Made by a program: the position numbers and the translations under genes | NCBI RefSeq assembly: GCF_900187975.1 | Contig: NZ_FZPC01000028.1 | Location: forward strand, 1-64,000 | Reading direction: 5' to 3' | DNA: 64,000 nucleotides | Origin: Pseudomonas delhiensis | GTDB lineage: Bacteria; Pseudomonadota; Gammaproteobacteria; Pseudomonadales; Pseudomonadaceae | The notes under the pieces: model-generated | Database searches by the model: none | Told to the model about the DNA's origin: nothing | What the model saw: only the letters and a program-made list of their open reading frames with translations | Part shown: piece by piece, positions 57,273 through 64,000 of the stretch | How positions within the stretch are numbered: the first letter of the stretch is position 1 | Layout: every line of letters begins with the position of its first letter

Positions 57273-58586
57273 TCATTTCCTACCTGACTGACAACGATCC
57301 CATCGAGCCGGTCCATCTCCACGTTCGACTACGACGTCTTGCGCATGGAGAAGCCGGGCAGCGCCGGGCGCCTGGGGCACGACCAGAGCGCCAAGCCAAT
57401 CCCGGGTCGCGAAGTAGTTGCTCACGAACGCAGCGCATTGACTCTCATCTAGGAGTCCGGACAACCGATAGACGGTGGCGGCGCGCTCGACCAACCAGCC
57501 GGGTGGCTCAGCGCAATCCTCGATGAGCAAGTGCAGCGTCGCCTTTCCGATGAGAACCTCCAGTTCCGGTCGAGAGCATTGCTTGATATCGCAGCCTCGT
57601 TGCAGGCAAACCACAAAAATCCGTACCGGCGGACGCCGATACTGGCCCGGTCGTGACAAATTGAGCAGCGGTTCATCCACCAGCCGGCGGCGATATCCAT
57701 CGGCCAGCGATTTTCGCCAAGCCGAGTTGGCGCAAAACTCCCGATGCGCCAGGCGCAACTCTCGGCAGGCCTGGCGCGGGCGACGGTTGGCATGCCCCAG
57801 TCGCGACCTGGGGTGCCTCCGATAGAACATCAGCGCCTCGCCTATCACCCTGCCCCGTACTCCCAAGCTCGCCAGGCGGATCCAGAAATCCCAGTCCTCG
57901 TACAAGGCACTCCGGACCTCGGAAAAACCGCCCACAGCCGCCCAGGCAGAACGCGAGAACACAGCCGAGACCCCAAGGTGATTGACGTGAGCCAGCAACA
58001 CCGGATCGAGGTCTCGGGTCTTGACCAACCGCCGCTCCCTTCCGAACAGCTGCAGCCAGCTATGGGCCAGCCCCAGGCCTGCATCCGCCTCCAGCATGAC
58101 CACACACTTCTCCAGGTAAGACGGCGCTAGAAGGTCATCGGCGTCCAGGCAACAGACATACCGCCCTCGAGCCTTAGCGATGCCCGCATTGCGTGCAGCC
58201 CCGGGACCGGCATTGGCTTGCCGGAGAACGGTCAATGAGGTGAGCCGCTCGAGCAACACGAGCAGACGACGAGTGGCGGGATCATCGGAACCATCGTCTA
58301 CCAGGATGACCTCGAAGTCCTGCAATGTCTGCTCGCGCAAACTGCGCAGCGCCTGCAACAGATAATGGCCATAGTTGAAGCAGGGAATGACCACACTGAC
58401 CAAAGGCAATTCAGGGGCCCAGGGTTCAGCCATAGCAGGCTCGCCAGGCAGACTTCCGCATGGGCGCGAGCCCAGCATCCAATGGAGCGCAGCTCGGCCC
58501 GGATTCCCCGCCATACGCCGTAATGCGGGCCGGCACAGGAACCAGAACCGCTCTGCTCCCGAACGAATCGCCTCTGCCATCGACAT
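57273..58586 (-). CDS. Glycosyltransferase family 2
   Basis: Predicted inverting GT-A glycosyltransferase of about 437 residues for O-chain synthesis. The GT2 core is SVVIPCFNYGHYLLQAL (64-80), VDDGSDD (96-102), NAGPGAARNAG (125-135) and the metal-binding DAD at 148-150. An EDWDFWIRL block follows near 230 as the acceptor/base region. The C-terminal 150 residues do not match anything I recognise. The ATG at 58586 is chosen; a GTG three codons earlier (58595) directly after the upstream stop is possible. Donor and acceptor sugars are unknown. Confidence 0.85.
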   Translation of the reverse strand: MSMAEAIRSGAERFWFLCRPALRRMAGNPGRAALHWMLGSRPCGSLPGEPAMAEPWAPELPLVSVVIPCFNYGHYLLQALRSLREQTLQDFEVILVDDGSDDPATRRLLVLLERLTSLTVLRQANAGPGAARNAGIAKARGRYVCCLDADDLLAPSYLEKCVVMLEADAGLGLAHSWLQLFGRERRLVKTRDLDPVLLAHVNHLGVSAVFSRSAWAAVGGFSEVRSALYEDWDFWIRLASLGVRGRVIGEALMFYRRHPRSRLGHANRRPRQACRELRLAHREFCANSAWRKSLADGYRRRLVDEPLLNLSRPGQYRRPPVRIFVVCLQRGCDIKQCSRPELEVLIGKATLHLLIEDCAEPPGWLVERAATVYRLSGLLDESQCAAFVSNYFATRDWLGALVVPQAPGAARLLHAQDVVVERGDGPARWDRCQSGRK

Positions 58587-58595
58587 GAATGGCAC

Positions 58596-60047
58596 TCACT
58601 CGACCGGCTGCGGTGCAGCACATGTCGGCAAGTATCCCGGCACGGCGGCAACCTCTCGCGTAAAAGTGGCCCAGACATGCCGCCCGCGCATTCGGGCCTG
58701 GGCATTGGTCACTTTCCTTTCGGCCCGCTGAGGATCCTCCAGCACTTGCCTGATCATCTCGACAAAGGCAAGCGGCCCTGCCGCAGCATCGAGGGGATAG
58801 CCGCTGTCCTCCTCCACCAGCTCCGCTATACCGCCCACCGTCGGCGCGACTATGGGAAGGCCTGCGGCAGTAGCCTCGAGCAGGACGTTCGGCAAACCGT
58901 CGTAGGCGGAGGTATAAAGGAAAACGCCATAATCACCCGCCTGGGCGATTGCCGCGAAACTGTCAAAGCGGCCAACCAGGGAAACGTTCGGCAATGCCTT
59001 CAGGCGCTGCAGCACATTTGTGTCATAGGCGGGGTCGGCTTCACCATGGACATCGAAGCCCACCTCCGGCATGGCCCGGGCGATTTCATAAAGCAGCTCG
59101 GGGCGCTTCTGAGCGGCCAACCGTCCCGCCCATAGCACCTTCCTACCTACTCCAGGCGCGCTGACGATCTCGCCGATGAAGGGGAAATACAAGGCATGCA
59201 GACGCTCCCGCGGAAGGCCGTCACGCCGCTGGATGAGCTCGAGAAAGTGCTGGTTGTCGGTGAAAACACCAGCGAGGTGCATCCATGCCTTCGGCAGGAA
59301 CTCTGTGGCATAGCCACAACGCACCCCGTTGCGGTCGACATCGTCGCAGTAGACGCTGGCAAACAGGCGCTTGCCACTGCTCACCAGCGGTTTGCCGAAT
59401 CGCTCGAACAATTGCCAACCCAGCAACGAATTGATCAGGTGCAGCGTACTGGCCGAACTCTGCAGCAGCAGCCGCAGCAACACCAGTTCACGATCCTCGT
59501 CGCCGGCATGTCGCGTCAGGCGTCCGAACTCGACCACCCTGGCCGCTGCCGGCAGGCGATTGATCCAAGGTGAGAGGACATCCCGGGTGATCACCACCGT
59601 CACCCGCAACCCCTGCTCCACACAAAGGTGAACATGGTGCAAAGTGCCCAGATCGGCCCCACCTCGCATCATGTGGGGAATGAGGAAAATCACTTGAGGC
59701 TGGCTGTCGACGAAATCAGCCAACAATTCCCGGTAGAGCGCCGCTGCATGAGGATCCTCGCCTGGCTGCCAGGAACGGAAGCGACCGAGCAGCTCATCGC
59801 TGGGATATAGCGCCGGCTCGATATGCGACAGTTCGCGTAACTCCTCGACTATCCAATGCGGCAGCGCTGCCGCTGCAGCGCCCTGAATCGGCGCAGCCTC
59901 CGGAAAGTAGCGATACTTGAGACGGCGGCAGGACACCACGAACTGCTGCAGCTGTCGCTCATTCAGGCAGCGTCGCAGAAGCGCGAACATCCATCTGTAG
60001 GCGTGCCAGGCAAGCCATGCGAGGAGTTTCTTCAGACGTACGGACAT
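58596..60047 (-). CDS. Glycosyltransferase family 4-like protein
   Basis: Predicted GT-B retaining glycosyltransferase of 483 residues. The N-terminal half has IFLIPHMMRGGADLGTLHH near 140-160. The C-terminal half has KVLWAGRLAAQKRPELL and the donor-binding block YDGLPNVLLEATAAGLPIVA, where the family's E-x7-E becomes D-x7-E. Basic, partly amphipathic N-terminus (about 1-30) may attach it to the membrane. ATG at 60047 with AAGAGG ahead. It is 9 bp from each neighbour in the operon. Confidence 0.84.
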   Translation of the reverse strand: MSVRLKKLLAWLAWHAYRWMFALLRRCLNERQLQQFVVSCRRLKYRYFPEAAPIQGAAAAALPHWIVEELRELSHIEPALYPSDELLGRFRSWQPGEDPHAAALYRELLADFVDSQPQVIFLIPHMMRGGADLGTLHHVHLCVEQGLRVTVVITRDVLSPWINRLPAAARVVEFGRLTRHAGDEDRELVLLRLLLQSSASTLHLINSLLGWQLFERFGKPLVSSGKRLFASVYCDDVDRNGVRCGYATEFLPKAWMHLAGVFTDNQHFLELIQRRDGLPRERLHALYFPFIGEIVSAPGVGRKVLWAGRLAAQKRPELLYEIARAMPEVGFDVHGEADPAYDTNVLQRLKALPNVSLVGRFDSFAAIAQAGDYGVFLYTSAYDGLPNVLLEATAAGLPIVAPTVGGIAELVEEDSGYPLDAAAGPLAFVEMIRQVLEDPQRAERKVTNAQARMRGRHVWATFTREVAAVPGYLPTCAAPQPVE

Positions 60048-60056
60048 CAAAACCTC

Positions 60057-60785
60057 TTACCTCCAGAATCCATCGGCGAAGAATGGCCCCGGGCGCACGA
60101 CGACCTGCTGTCGCAAGCCGGCGCTCTGCCGGGAACCGGCAGGCTTGCGCCGATAGAACAACGCCGTCTGCGGCGCTGTGGTATGGCGCGCTCCCGCGGC
60201 CAAGGTCGCGAGGCTCCAGTCCCAGTCCTCGTAGCCGAAGCCGGTCCTGGCCATGTTCGCCTCCCGATAGGGGCAACGCAGGAACAGCTCCCGAGACGCG
60301 AACACCGTCGAGGCCCACAGATGGTGTTTGAAACAGGTTTCAGCCCCCCCCTTCCCGGTTAACTGATCGCTCTGCCGGGAAAACTCCCAGGACTCGCCGA
60401 AAGTCAGCAGATAATCGGTATGCACGACCACCTCGCCAGACTGCGCAGCCAGGGCGCTCGATGCCTCGGTAATCCAGTTCGCCGAACAATAGTCGTCGCC
60501 ATCGAGAATGCCGATCAGTTCGCCGTCCGCCTCGCTGACTCCCAGGTTGCGCGCCAGGCCAGGATCCCCCAGGGATGCCTCTATGACTCGATCCGTCGGA
60601 CGCAGTACCGGATGCTCGCGGACCATTCGCAGCGTGAACGGATCGGCATGGTCCAGTACTGCCAACAGTTGCACTTCGTGCCCGAATAGCTCGGCATGGC
60701 TACGCATGCGTTCGAAGCCGAACAGCGACCACTGTCCCAGTGTGCGCTCGCGATGGAAGGTCATAACCACGCAGGACCTGGACAT
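60057..60785 (-). CDS. Small glycosyltransferase family 2 (paralogue A)
   Basis: GT2-like enzyme of 242 residues: VVMTFHRERTLGQWS at the N-terminus, LARNLGVSEADGELIGILDGDD (metal-binding DGDD 95-98), and EDWDWSLATLA near 198. It is clearly paralogous to the upstream gene product: FERMRSHAELFGHEVQLLAV and CQRMRRWTAFHGLSVQLVVV align. The ATG at 60785 lies 4 bp after the paralogue's stop. The long open frame further upstream is an overlap with that gene. Specificity is unknown. Confidence 0.82.
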   Translation of the reverse strand: MSRSCVVMTFHRERTLGQWSLFGFERMRSHAELFGHEVQLLAVLDHADPFTLRMVREHPVLRPTDRVIEASLGDPGLARNLGVSEADGELIGILDGDDYCSANWITEASSALAAQSGEVVVHTDYLLTFGESWEFSRQSDQLTGKGGAETCFKHHLWASTVFASRELFLRCPYREANMARTGFGYEDWDWSLATLAAGARHTTAPQTALFYRRKPAGSRQSAGLRQQVVVRPGPFFADGFWR

Positions 60786-60789
60786 GGTC

Positions 60790-61581
60790 TCAACCAACCT
60801 CCGACAAGTGACGAGAAAAGAAGACACCCGGCCTGGGTACGCCGGCTGTCCCTTTACGCTGGACGGGGAGCCCCTCGGGCGCTCCGCGACAAAAGGCGGC
60901 AGTACCGCTAGCCAGGGTGTGAGCGCGACCGGAAGCAATGACCTCCAGCCCCCAGTGCCAGTCAGGAAAAGCGAAGCCCGTCTGCTCGGTGAACACAGGC
61001 TGATAGGGCACGGCCTCGAATACCTCGCGACGGGCAAAGACCATGGCGCCCCATGGATAACTCTTGAAGCAGCTCGCCGAGCTGTAAGCATCCACCAATT
61101 GATCGATGCAACGGGCATAGGAGAAGGCCTGGTCGTGATGCAGGAGATACTCGGGGTGCACCACCACCCGACCTCCACAACGCCGTACGACTCTCTGCGC
61201 CTCTACCAGCCAATTGGCGCTGCAGTAGCTGTCGCCATCGAAGATACCGAGACACTCGCCCTCCGCCAGGCCTATGCCGGCATTGCGGGCCAGGGACAGG
61301 TCACCGTGCTCGACCTCCAGCAGTCGGTCCGTCGGCTGCAGAGCCGGATGCTCATTGACAATTCGCCGGGTATCGCAGTCAGGACGGTCGAGTACCACCA
61401 CCAACTGGACCGACAGGCCATGGAAAGCAGTCCATCGACGCATGCGCTGACAGGCCCATAGACTCCATTGGGCCCGTATGCCTTCGCTGCCGAATACGCC
61501 CACAAGGCTGATCACCGGCGGCATGGCGTCCATCTCGTGCCCTTTTATTTCCCCCATATCGGTACGACCGTCAAAGTACAT
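60790..61581 (-). CDS. Small glycosyltransferase family 2 (paralogue B)
   Basis: GT2-like enzyme of 263 residues with LARNAGIGLAEGECLGIFDGDS (DGD at 115-117, followed by Ser instead of the Asp in paralogue A) and PDWHWGLEVIA in place of the usual EDWDW. The first 25 or so residues are extra relative to paralogue A. ATG at 61581 overlaps the stop of the upstream fusion gene by 11 bp and follows GGGAG; later ATGs are possible. A tandem duplicate with changed catalytic-site neighbours, so substrate may differ. Confidence 0.8.
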   Translation of the reverse strand: MYFDGRTDMGEIKGHEMDAMPPVISLVGVFGSEGIRAQWSLWACQRMRRWTAFHGLSVQLVVVLDRPDCDTRRIVNEHPALQPTDRLLEVEHGDLSLARNAGIGLAEGECLGIFDGDSYCSANWLVEAQRVVRRCGGRVVVHPEYLLHHDQAFSYARCIDQLVDAYSSASCFKSYPWGAMVFARREVFEAVPYQPVFTEQTGFAFPDWHWGLEVIASGRAHTLASGTAAFCRGAPEGLPVQRKGTAGVPRPGVFFSRHLSEVG

Positions 61582-63289
61582 ATCCCAGACTCCCGGCAAC
61601 GTCACTCACCACGGCGGCGACCAGCTCACGCTCATGCTCGTCCATCTCGTTACCAAGGCAGGACAGTGGGGCCTGATCCGGCAGAGAAGCGCTCCCCAGC
61701 AAGCGATCGAGCATGCCGGAAGGCTCGCTGACCAGATCCTCGTATCGCATCCAGCGCAGATGCTGCTCCATTTCCAGCAATTGGCAGGCGAGGTAGCGCC
61801 ACCAGAGCGCCCGGCGCACAGGCAGGCAATCGCATGCCACGACTTCCCGCAGCATCTTGCGCTGCCAGCCGCTCAGGCCGGGATCGTCCGGATGGCCGAC
61901 TGGCTGTGCCTGCACCGCCGCCGTACGCAGGTGTTCGAAGGTCCGCTTCCAGGAAGACAGACTGTCGTAGGGGTGGCGAACAAGCGCGATGCAGGTGGCG
62001 TCGGGCATAACCCGATGCAACTCCGGGAGACGCGACAGGTACGCCAAGGTGTTCTTGGTCCCCAGGGTGAAAGACCTGCTCTGGAGTTGCGCCCGATAAG
62101 GCAGTCGGTGGTCGAACTCGCGGGCGGTATCGTCCACCAGACGCCCCTCCACGTGCTTGTTCGGCACAGGCAACCCCGCCAGCAGGTCACGACGCAGTTC
62201 GCCATACAGCCGCGGAATTCCCCACGGAGTGGCACCGCTCGCCAGTGCCGGAAACACCTCGGCGGGCTCATTGATGATCACGGTGTCCCGACGTTCCGAC
62301 AGCAGCCGACACAGATGGCTGGTACCGCTACGTGGCAGGCCGGTAATCAGCAGATCACGCCCAGCATCCTCCAGGCACGGGCTGACACCAGAACCAGCGA
62401 ACCAGGCGGGTGAATAGGCCTGCACATCCACGGATTGCCGGAGCACCTCGGCCAGTTCGGGGAAACGTTGCTGGAGCCCCTGCATGTCGCCCAGCAACTC
62501 AGGTTCACGCGCCAGCACCGGAAGGTCGTGATAGTGGCAGAAGAAAGGCCCCCTCCCCGACTTGCCCAATGGTTTCAGGTGCAATGGAAAGTTGTAGCGC
62601 TCATCCAGTGAACGTATCCGCTTCTGCAATTGCACCAGGGCAAGCGGCAGTGCCAACTGGTCCAGCCAGGGCCATTTGTGCTCAAGCCCCGGCTCTTCGA
62701 CGAGGCACTTGGCCACCCTTAACCAGGATGCGGCGAATTGCCCGGCATCGCGCACCCAGATGAAGCCGGCGTTGAAATACCCGGGCATGACCTCCTGATC
62801 ATGGCTGGCCAGTACTCGCATCTGCGGAAGATCGAGCCCCAGCACCCCGTACAGACGCCCCCAGTAGTTGGCGTCGGTGGGTACCAGAGCCATATCCGCA
62901 GGCTTCAGCGCCGCTTCGGCCTGACGAAGCGCATCGAAATCCGGCGCGTGCAGACAGTACATGTCCGTATCGAGAAACAAGGTGTGCTCATACCCCTCCC
63001 CCAGGGCCAGAGCGGCGAACTTATTGCCGATGGGGTACGCCGTACCGAAGGGGTTCTCGATCTCCCGAATAGGAATGGCGAGGCGGTCGTACAGGTTGTG
63101 CGAAGCTTCGCTGAGCGCGCCCCAGGACGACGCGGGAGTGGCCAGGGCGGCCAGGATGGGGACCTTTTCTCCAAGCCTTGCTCTGAGAGAGGTCGCCAGC
63201 AACGCTGCCTTGTACTCGAGCGCACCGCCATGGGTAACGAATACCACGCAGAAGCCGGGAGCGACTCGATCAGGAAGTGAATGGGTCAT
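61571..63289 (-). CDS. Glycosyltransferase-sulfotransferase fusion protein
   Basis: 572-residue two-domain protein. The N-terminal part (about 10-290) looks like a GT-A nucleotide-sugar transferase: FCVVFVTHGG at the start, FLDTDMYC with DTD at 107-109, and PGYFNAGFIWV near 169-179. The C-terminal part (about 310-572) is a sulfotransferase: LLITGLPRSGTSHLCRLL with the PAPS loop (317-324), and LVRHPYDSLSSWKR (3'-phosphate loop, 437-449). No membrane helix. ATG at 63289 overlaps the Wzt stop (ATGA). The natural reading is an enzyme that adds a sugar and a sulfate to the same glycan, inferred from domain content only. Confidence 0.82.
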   Translation of the reverse strand: MTHSLPDRVAPGFCVVFVTHGGALEYKAALLATSLRARLGEKVPILAALATPASSWGALSEASHNLYDRLAIPIREIENPFGTAYPIGNKFAALALGEGYEHTLFLDTDMYCLHAPDFDALRQAEAALKPADMALVPTDANYWGRLYGVLGLDLPQMRVLASHDQEVMPGYFNAGFIWVRDAGQFAASWLRVAKCLVEEPGLEHKWPWLDQLALPLALVQLQKRIRSLDERYNFPLHLKPLGKSGRGPFFCHYHDLPVLAREPELLGDMQGLQQRFPELAEVLRQSVDVQAYSPAWFAGSGVSPCLEDAGRDLLITGLPRSGTSHLCRLLSERRDTVIINEPAEVFPALASGATPWGIPRLYGELRRDLLAGLPVPNKHVEGRLVDDTAREFDHRLPYRAQLQSRSFTLGTKNTLAYLSRLPELHRVMPDATCIALVRHPYDSLSSWKRTFEHLRTAAVQAQPVGHPDDPGLSGWQRKMLREVVACDCLPVRRALWWRYLACQLLEMEQHLRWMRYEDLVSEPSGMLDRLLGSASLPDQAPLSCLGNEMDEHERELVAAVVSDVAGSLGYVL

Positions 63290-64000
63290 GGTGCGTGCAG
63301 CAACTCGAAGGAGCCATGCAGGTTGACCACGGCATCGAAACGCTTGATGGGATTGTTGATTCGGAAAGTCGCTGCGTTCACCTGCTTGTCCAGCAGTTCG
63401 CAGAGTTCATCCGTCAACGCGTCATCCAGGCGTACCGTCAGGGCATAGTCGCCTGCCTGCAGATCGCCAGCGAAGCTGATGCGTACATGCAGAAGTCCAT
63501 CGTCCCCCGTCGGCAACTCGATGCCCTGATGCGAATTGTTGAATGCGTAAAGGTTGTATCCCCGCAGATCACGAAGAACCAAGGTGATCCTCGGCCTCGA
63601 TACAGGCTGGAATAGCCTGGCCACCACCTCGACCACTATCCGTTCACCGCTATCGAAAGATTCACGCCACTCTCCGGCGGTTCCCAGACGCAATTGCTGA
63701 ATCCGCCCCTTGGCGTTGCCAAACGCCAAACCTCCATTACCAAGCGCAAGGTCGGTACCGCGTTCACCCACACGGTCTACAGCAGCACCCGCCTGGCTAT
63801 CGCGCTGGTAGAGTTCGCAAGCCGTCTCGCAATCGCCGTCGAATGCAACCTGACCATCCCTAAGGTAGATAGCCCGGCTGCAATAGCCTTTGATCAACTG
63901 CGCATCATGGGAGACCAGCAAGATGGTCACGCCCCTGGCCAACAACTCGTCCAGCCTGCTCAAGCATTTGAACTGGAAGGCGGCGTCGCCAACCGCAAGG
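63286..64000 (-). CDS. wzt: O-antigen ABC transporter ATP-binding protein (Wzt), partial
   Basis: The gene runs off the right edge; the last 238 codons are present. The visible part begins with LAVGDAAFQFKC, the end of Walker B/D-loop of Wzt-type ATPases, followed by the H-loop TILLVSHD. After the nucleotide-binding domain comes a C-terminal beta-sandwich (about the last 150 residues, LRDLRGYNLYAFNN ... RFDAVVNLHGSFEL) as in Wzt proteins that recognise the finished O-chain. Walker A and signature lie outside the window, and so presumably does wzm. It shows export by the ABC-transporter route. Confidence 0.9.
   Translation of the reverse strand, partial: LAVGDAAFQFKCLSRLDELLARGVTILLVSHDAQLIKGYCSRAIYLRDGQVAFDGDCETACELYQRDSQAGAAVDRVGERGTDLALGNGGLAFGNAKGRIQQLRLGTAGEWRESFDSGERIVVEVVARLFQPVSRPRITLVLRDLRGYNLYAFNNSHQGIELPTGDDGLLHVRISFAGDLQAGDYALTVRLDDALTDELCELLDKQVNAATFRINNPIKRFDAVVNLHGSFELLHAP

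Overview
The window is a high-GC gammaproteobacterial chromosome segment. Gene content and order (rhomboid-nadK ... metZ-purF-cvpA-folC-accD-trpF-truA-fimV-asd-leuBDC ... gltX ... uvrB, tRNA-Asn, comEA-like gene, wbpM ... ihfB, rpsA) match what I remember of Pseudomonas aeruginosa and its relatives. I infer a Pseudomonas of the aeruginosa/nitroreducens/citronellolis type. The species cannot be named from the sequence alone.

Region by region: (1) 289-9017 holds a rhomboid protease, metallophosphatase and nadK in an overlapping minus-strand run, a divergent DUF1853 gene, a PLP-dependent desulfhydrase/deaminase-like gene, an uncharacterised coiled-coil protein and fadH. (2) 9204-12345 has a membrane-anchored nitrilase-family amidohydrolase, an AraC regulator, a 28-residue small ORF, tRNA-Val/Asp/Asp and a repeat-rich gap. 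(3) 12345-21195 is core metabolism: an SDR, metZ, purF, cvpA, a SPOR protein, folC, accD, trpF and truA. (4) 21358-33185 carries fimV, usg, an unexpected second truncated FimV-like gene, asd, leuB, a methyltransferase, leuD, leuC and a divergent LysR regulator. (5) 33238-45859 has a small heat-shock gene with a candidate sigma-32 promoter and RNA thermometer, several oxidoreductase, hydrolase and regulator genes, the Ala-Glu-Ala-Glu tRNA operon with a textbook promoter, gltX, an EmrAB-like efflux pair with divergent LysR regulator, and uvrB. (6) 46042-47933 has an aromatic/aspartate aminotransferase, tRNA-Asn with a duplicated 3' end nearby, and a ComEA-like protein. (7) 48114-64000 is a lipopolysaccharide region. 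It holds wbpM, a wbpL-like initiating transferase and a sugar epimerase, then lapB-lapA-ihfB-rpsA, and then a tightly packed operon of at least six genes.

That last operon is the most distinctive part of the window. In transcription order it encodes the C-terminal part of a Wzt-type O-antigen ABC-transporter ATPase, a glycosyltransferase-sulfotransferase fusion, two paralogous small GT2 enzymes, a GT4-like enzyme, a GT2 enzyme and a second sulfotransferase. Together with WbpM, WbpL and the epimerase upstream of comEA, this suggests an O-polysaccharide made on undecaprenyl phosphate, possibly sulfated, and exported by an ABC transporter. The LPS genes sit on both sides of the housekeeping block rpsA-ihfB-lapA-lapB. 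rpsA has its own good promoter, whose -35 hexamer overlaps the stop codon of the last LPS gene.

Most genes are on the minus strand. Intergenic gaps of more than 200 bp are mostly filled by palindromic REP-like repeats, tRNAs or terminators. No CRISPR array, insertion sequence or rRNA operon was seen.
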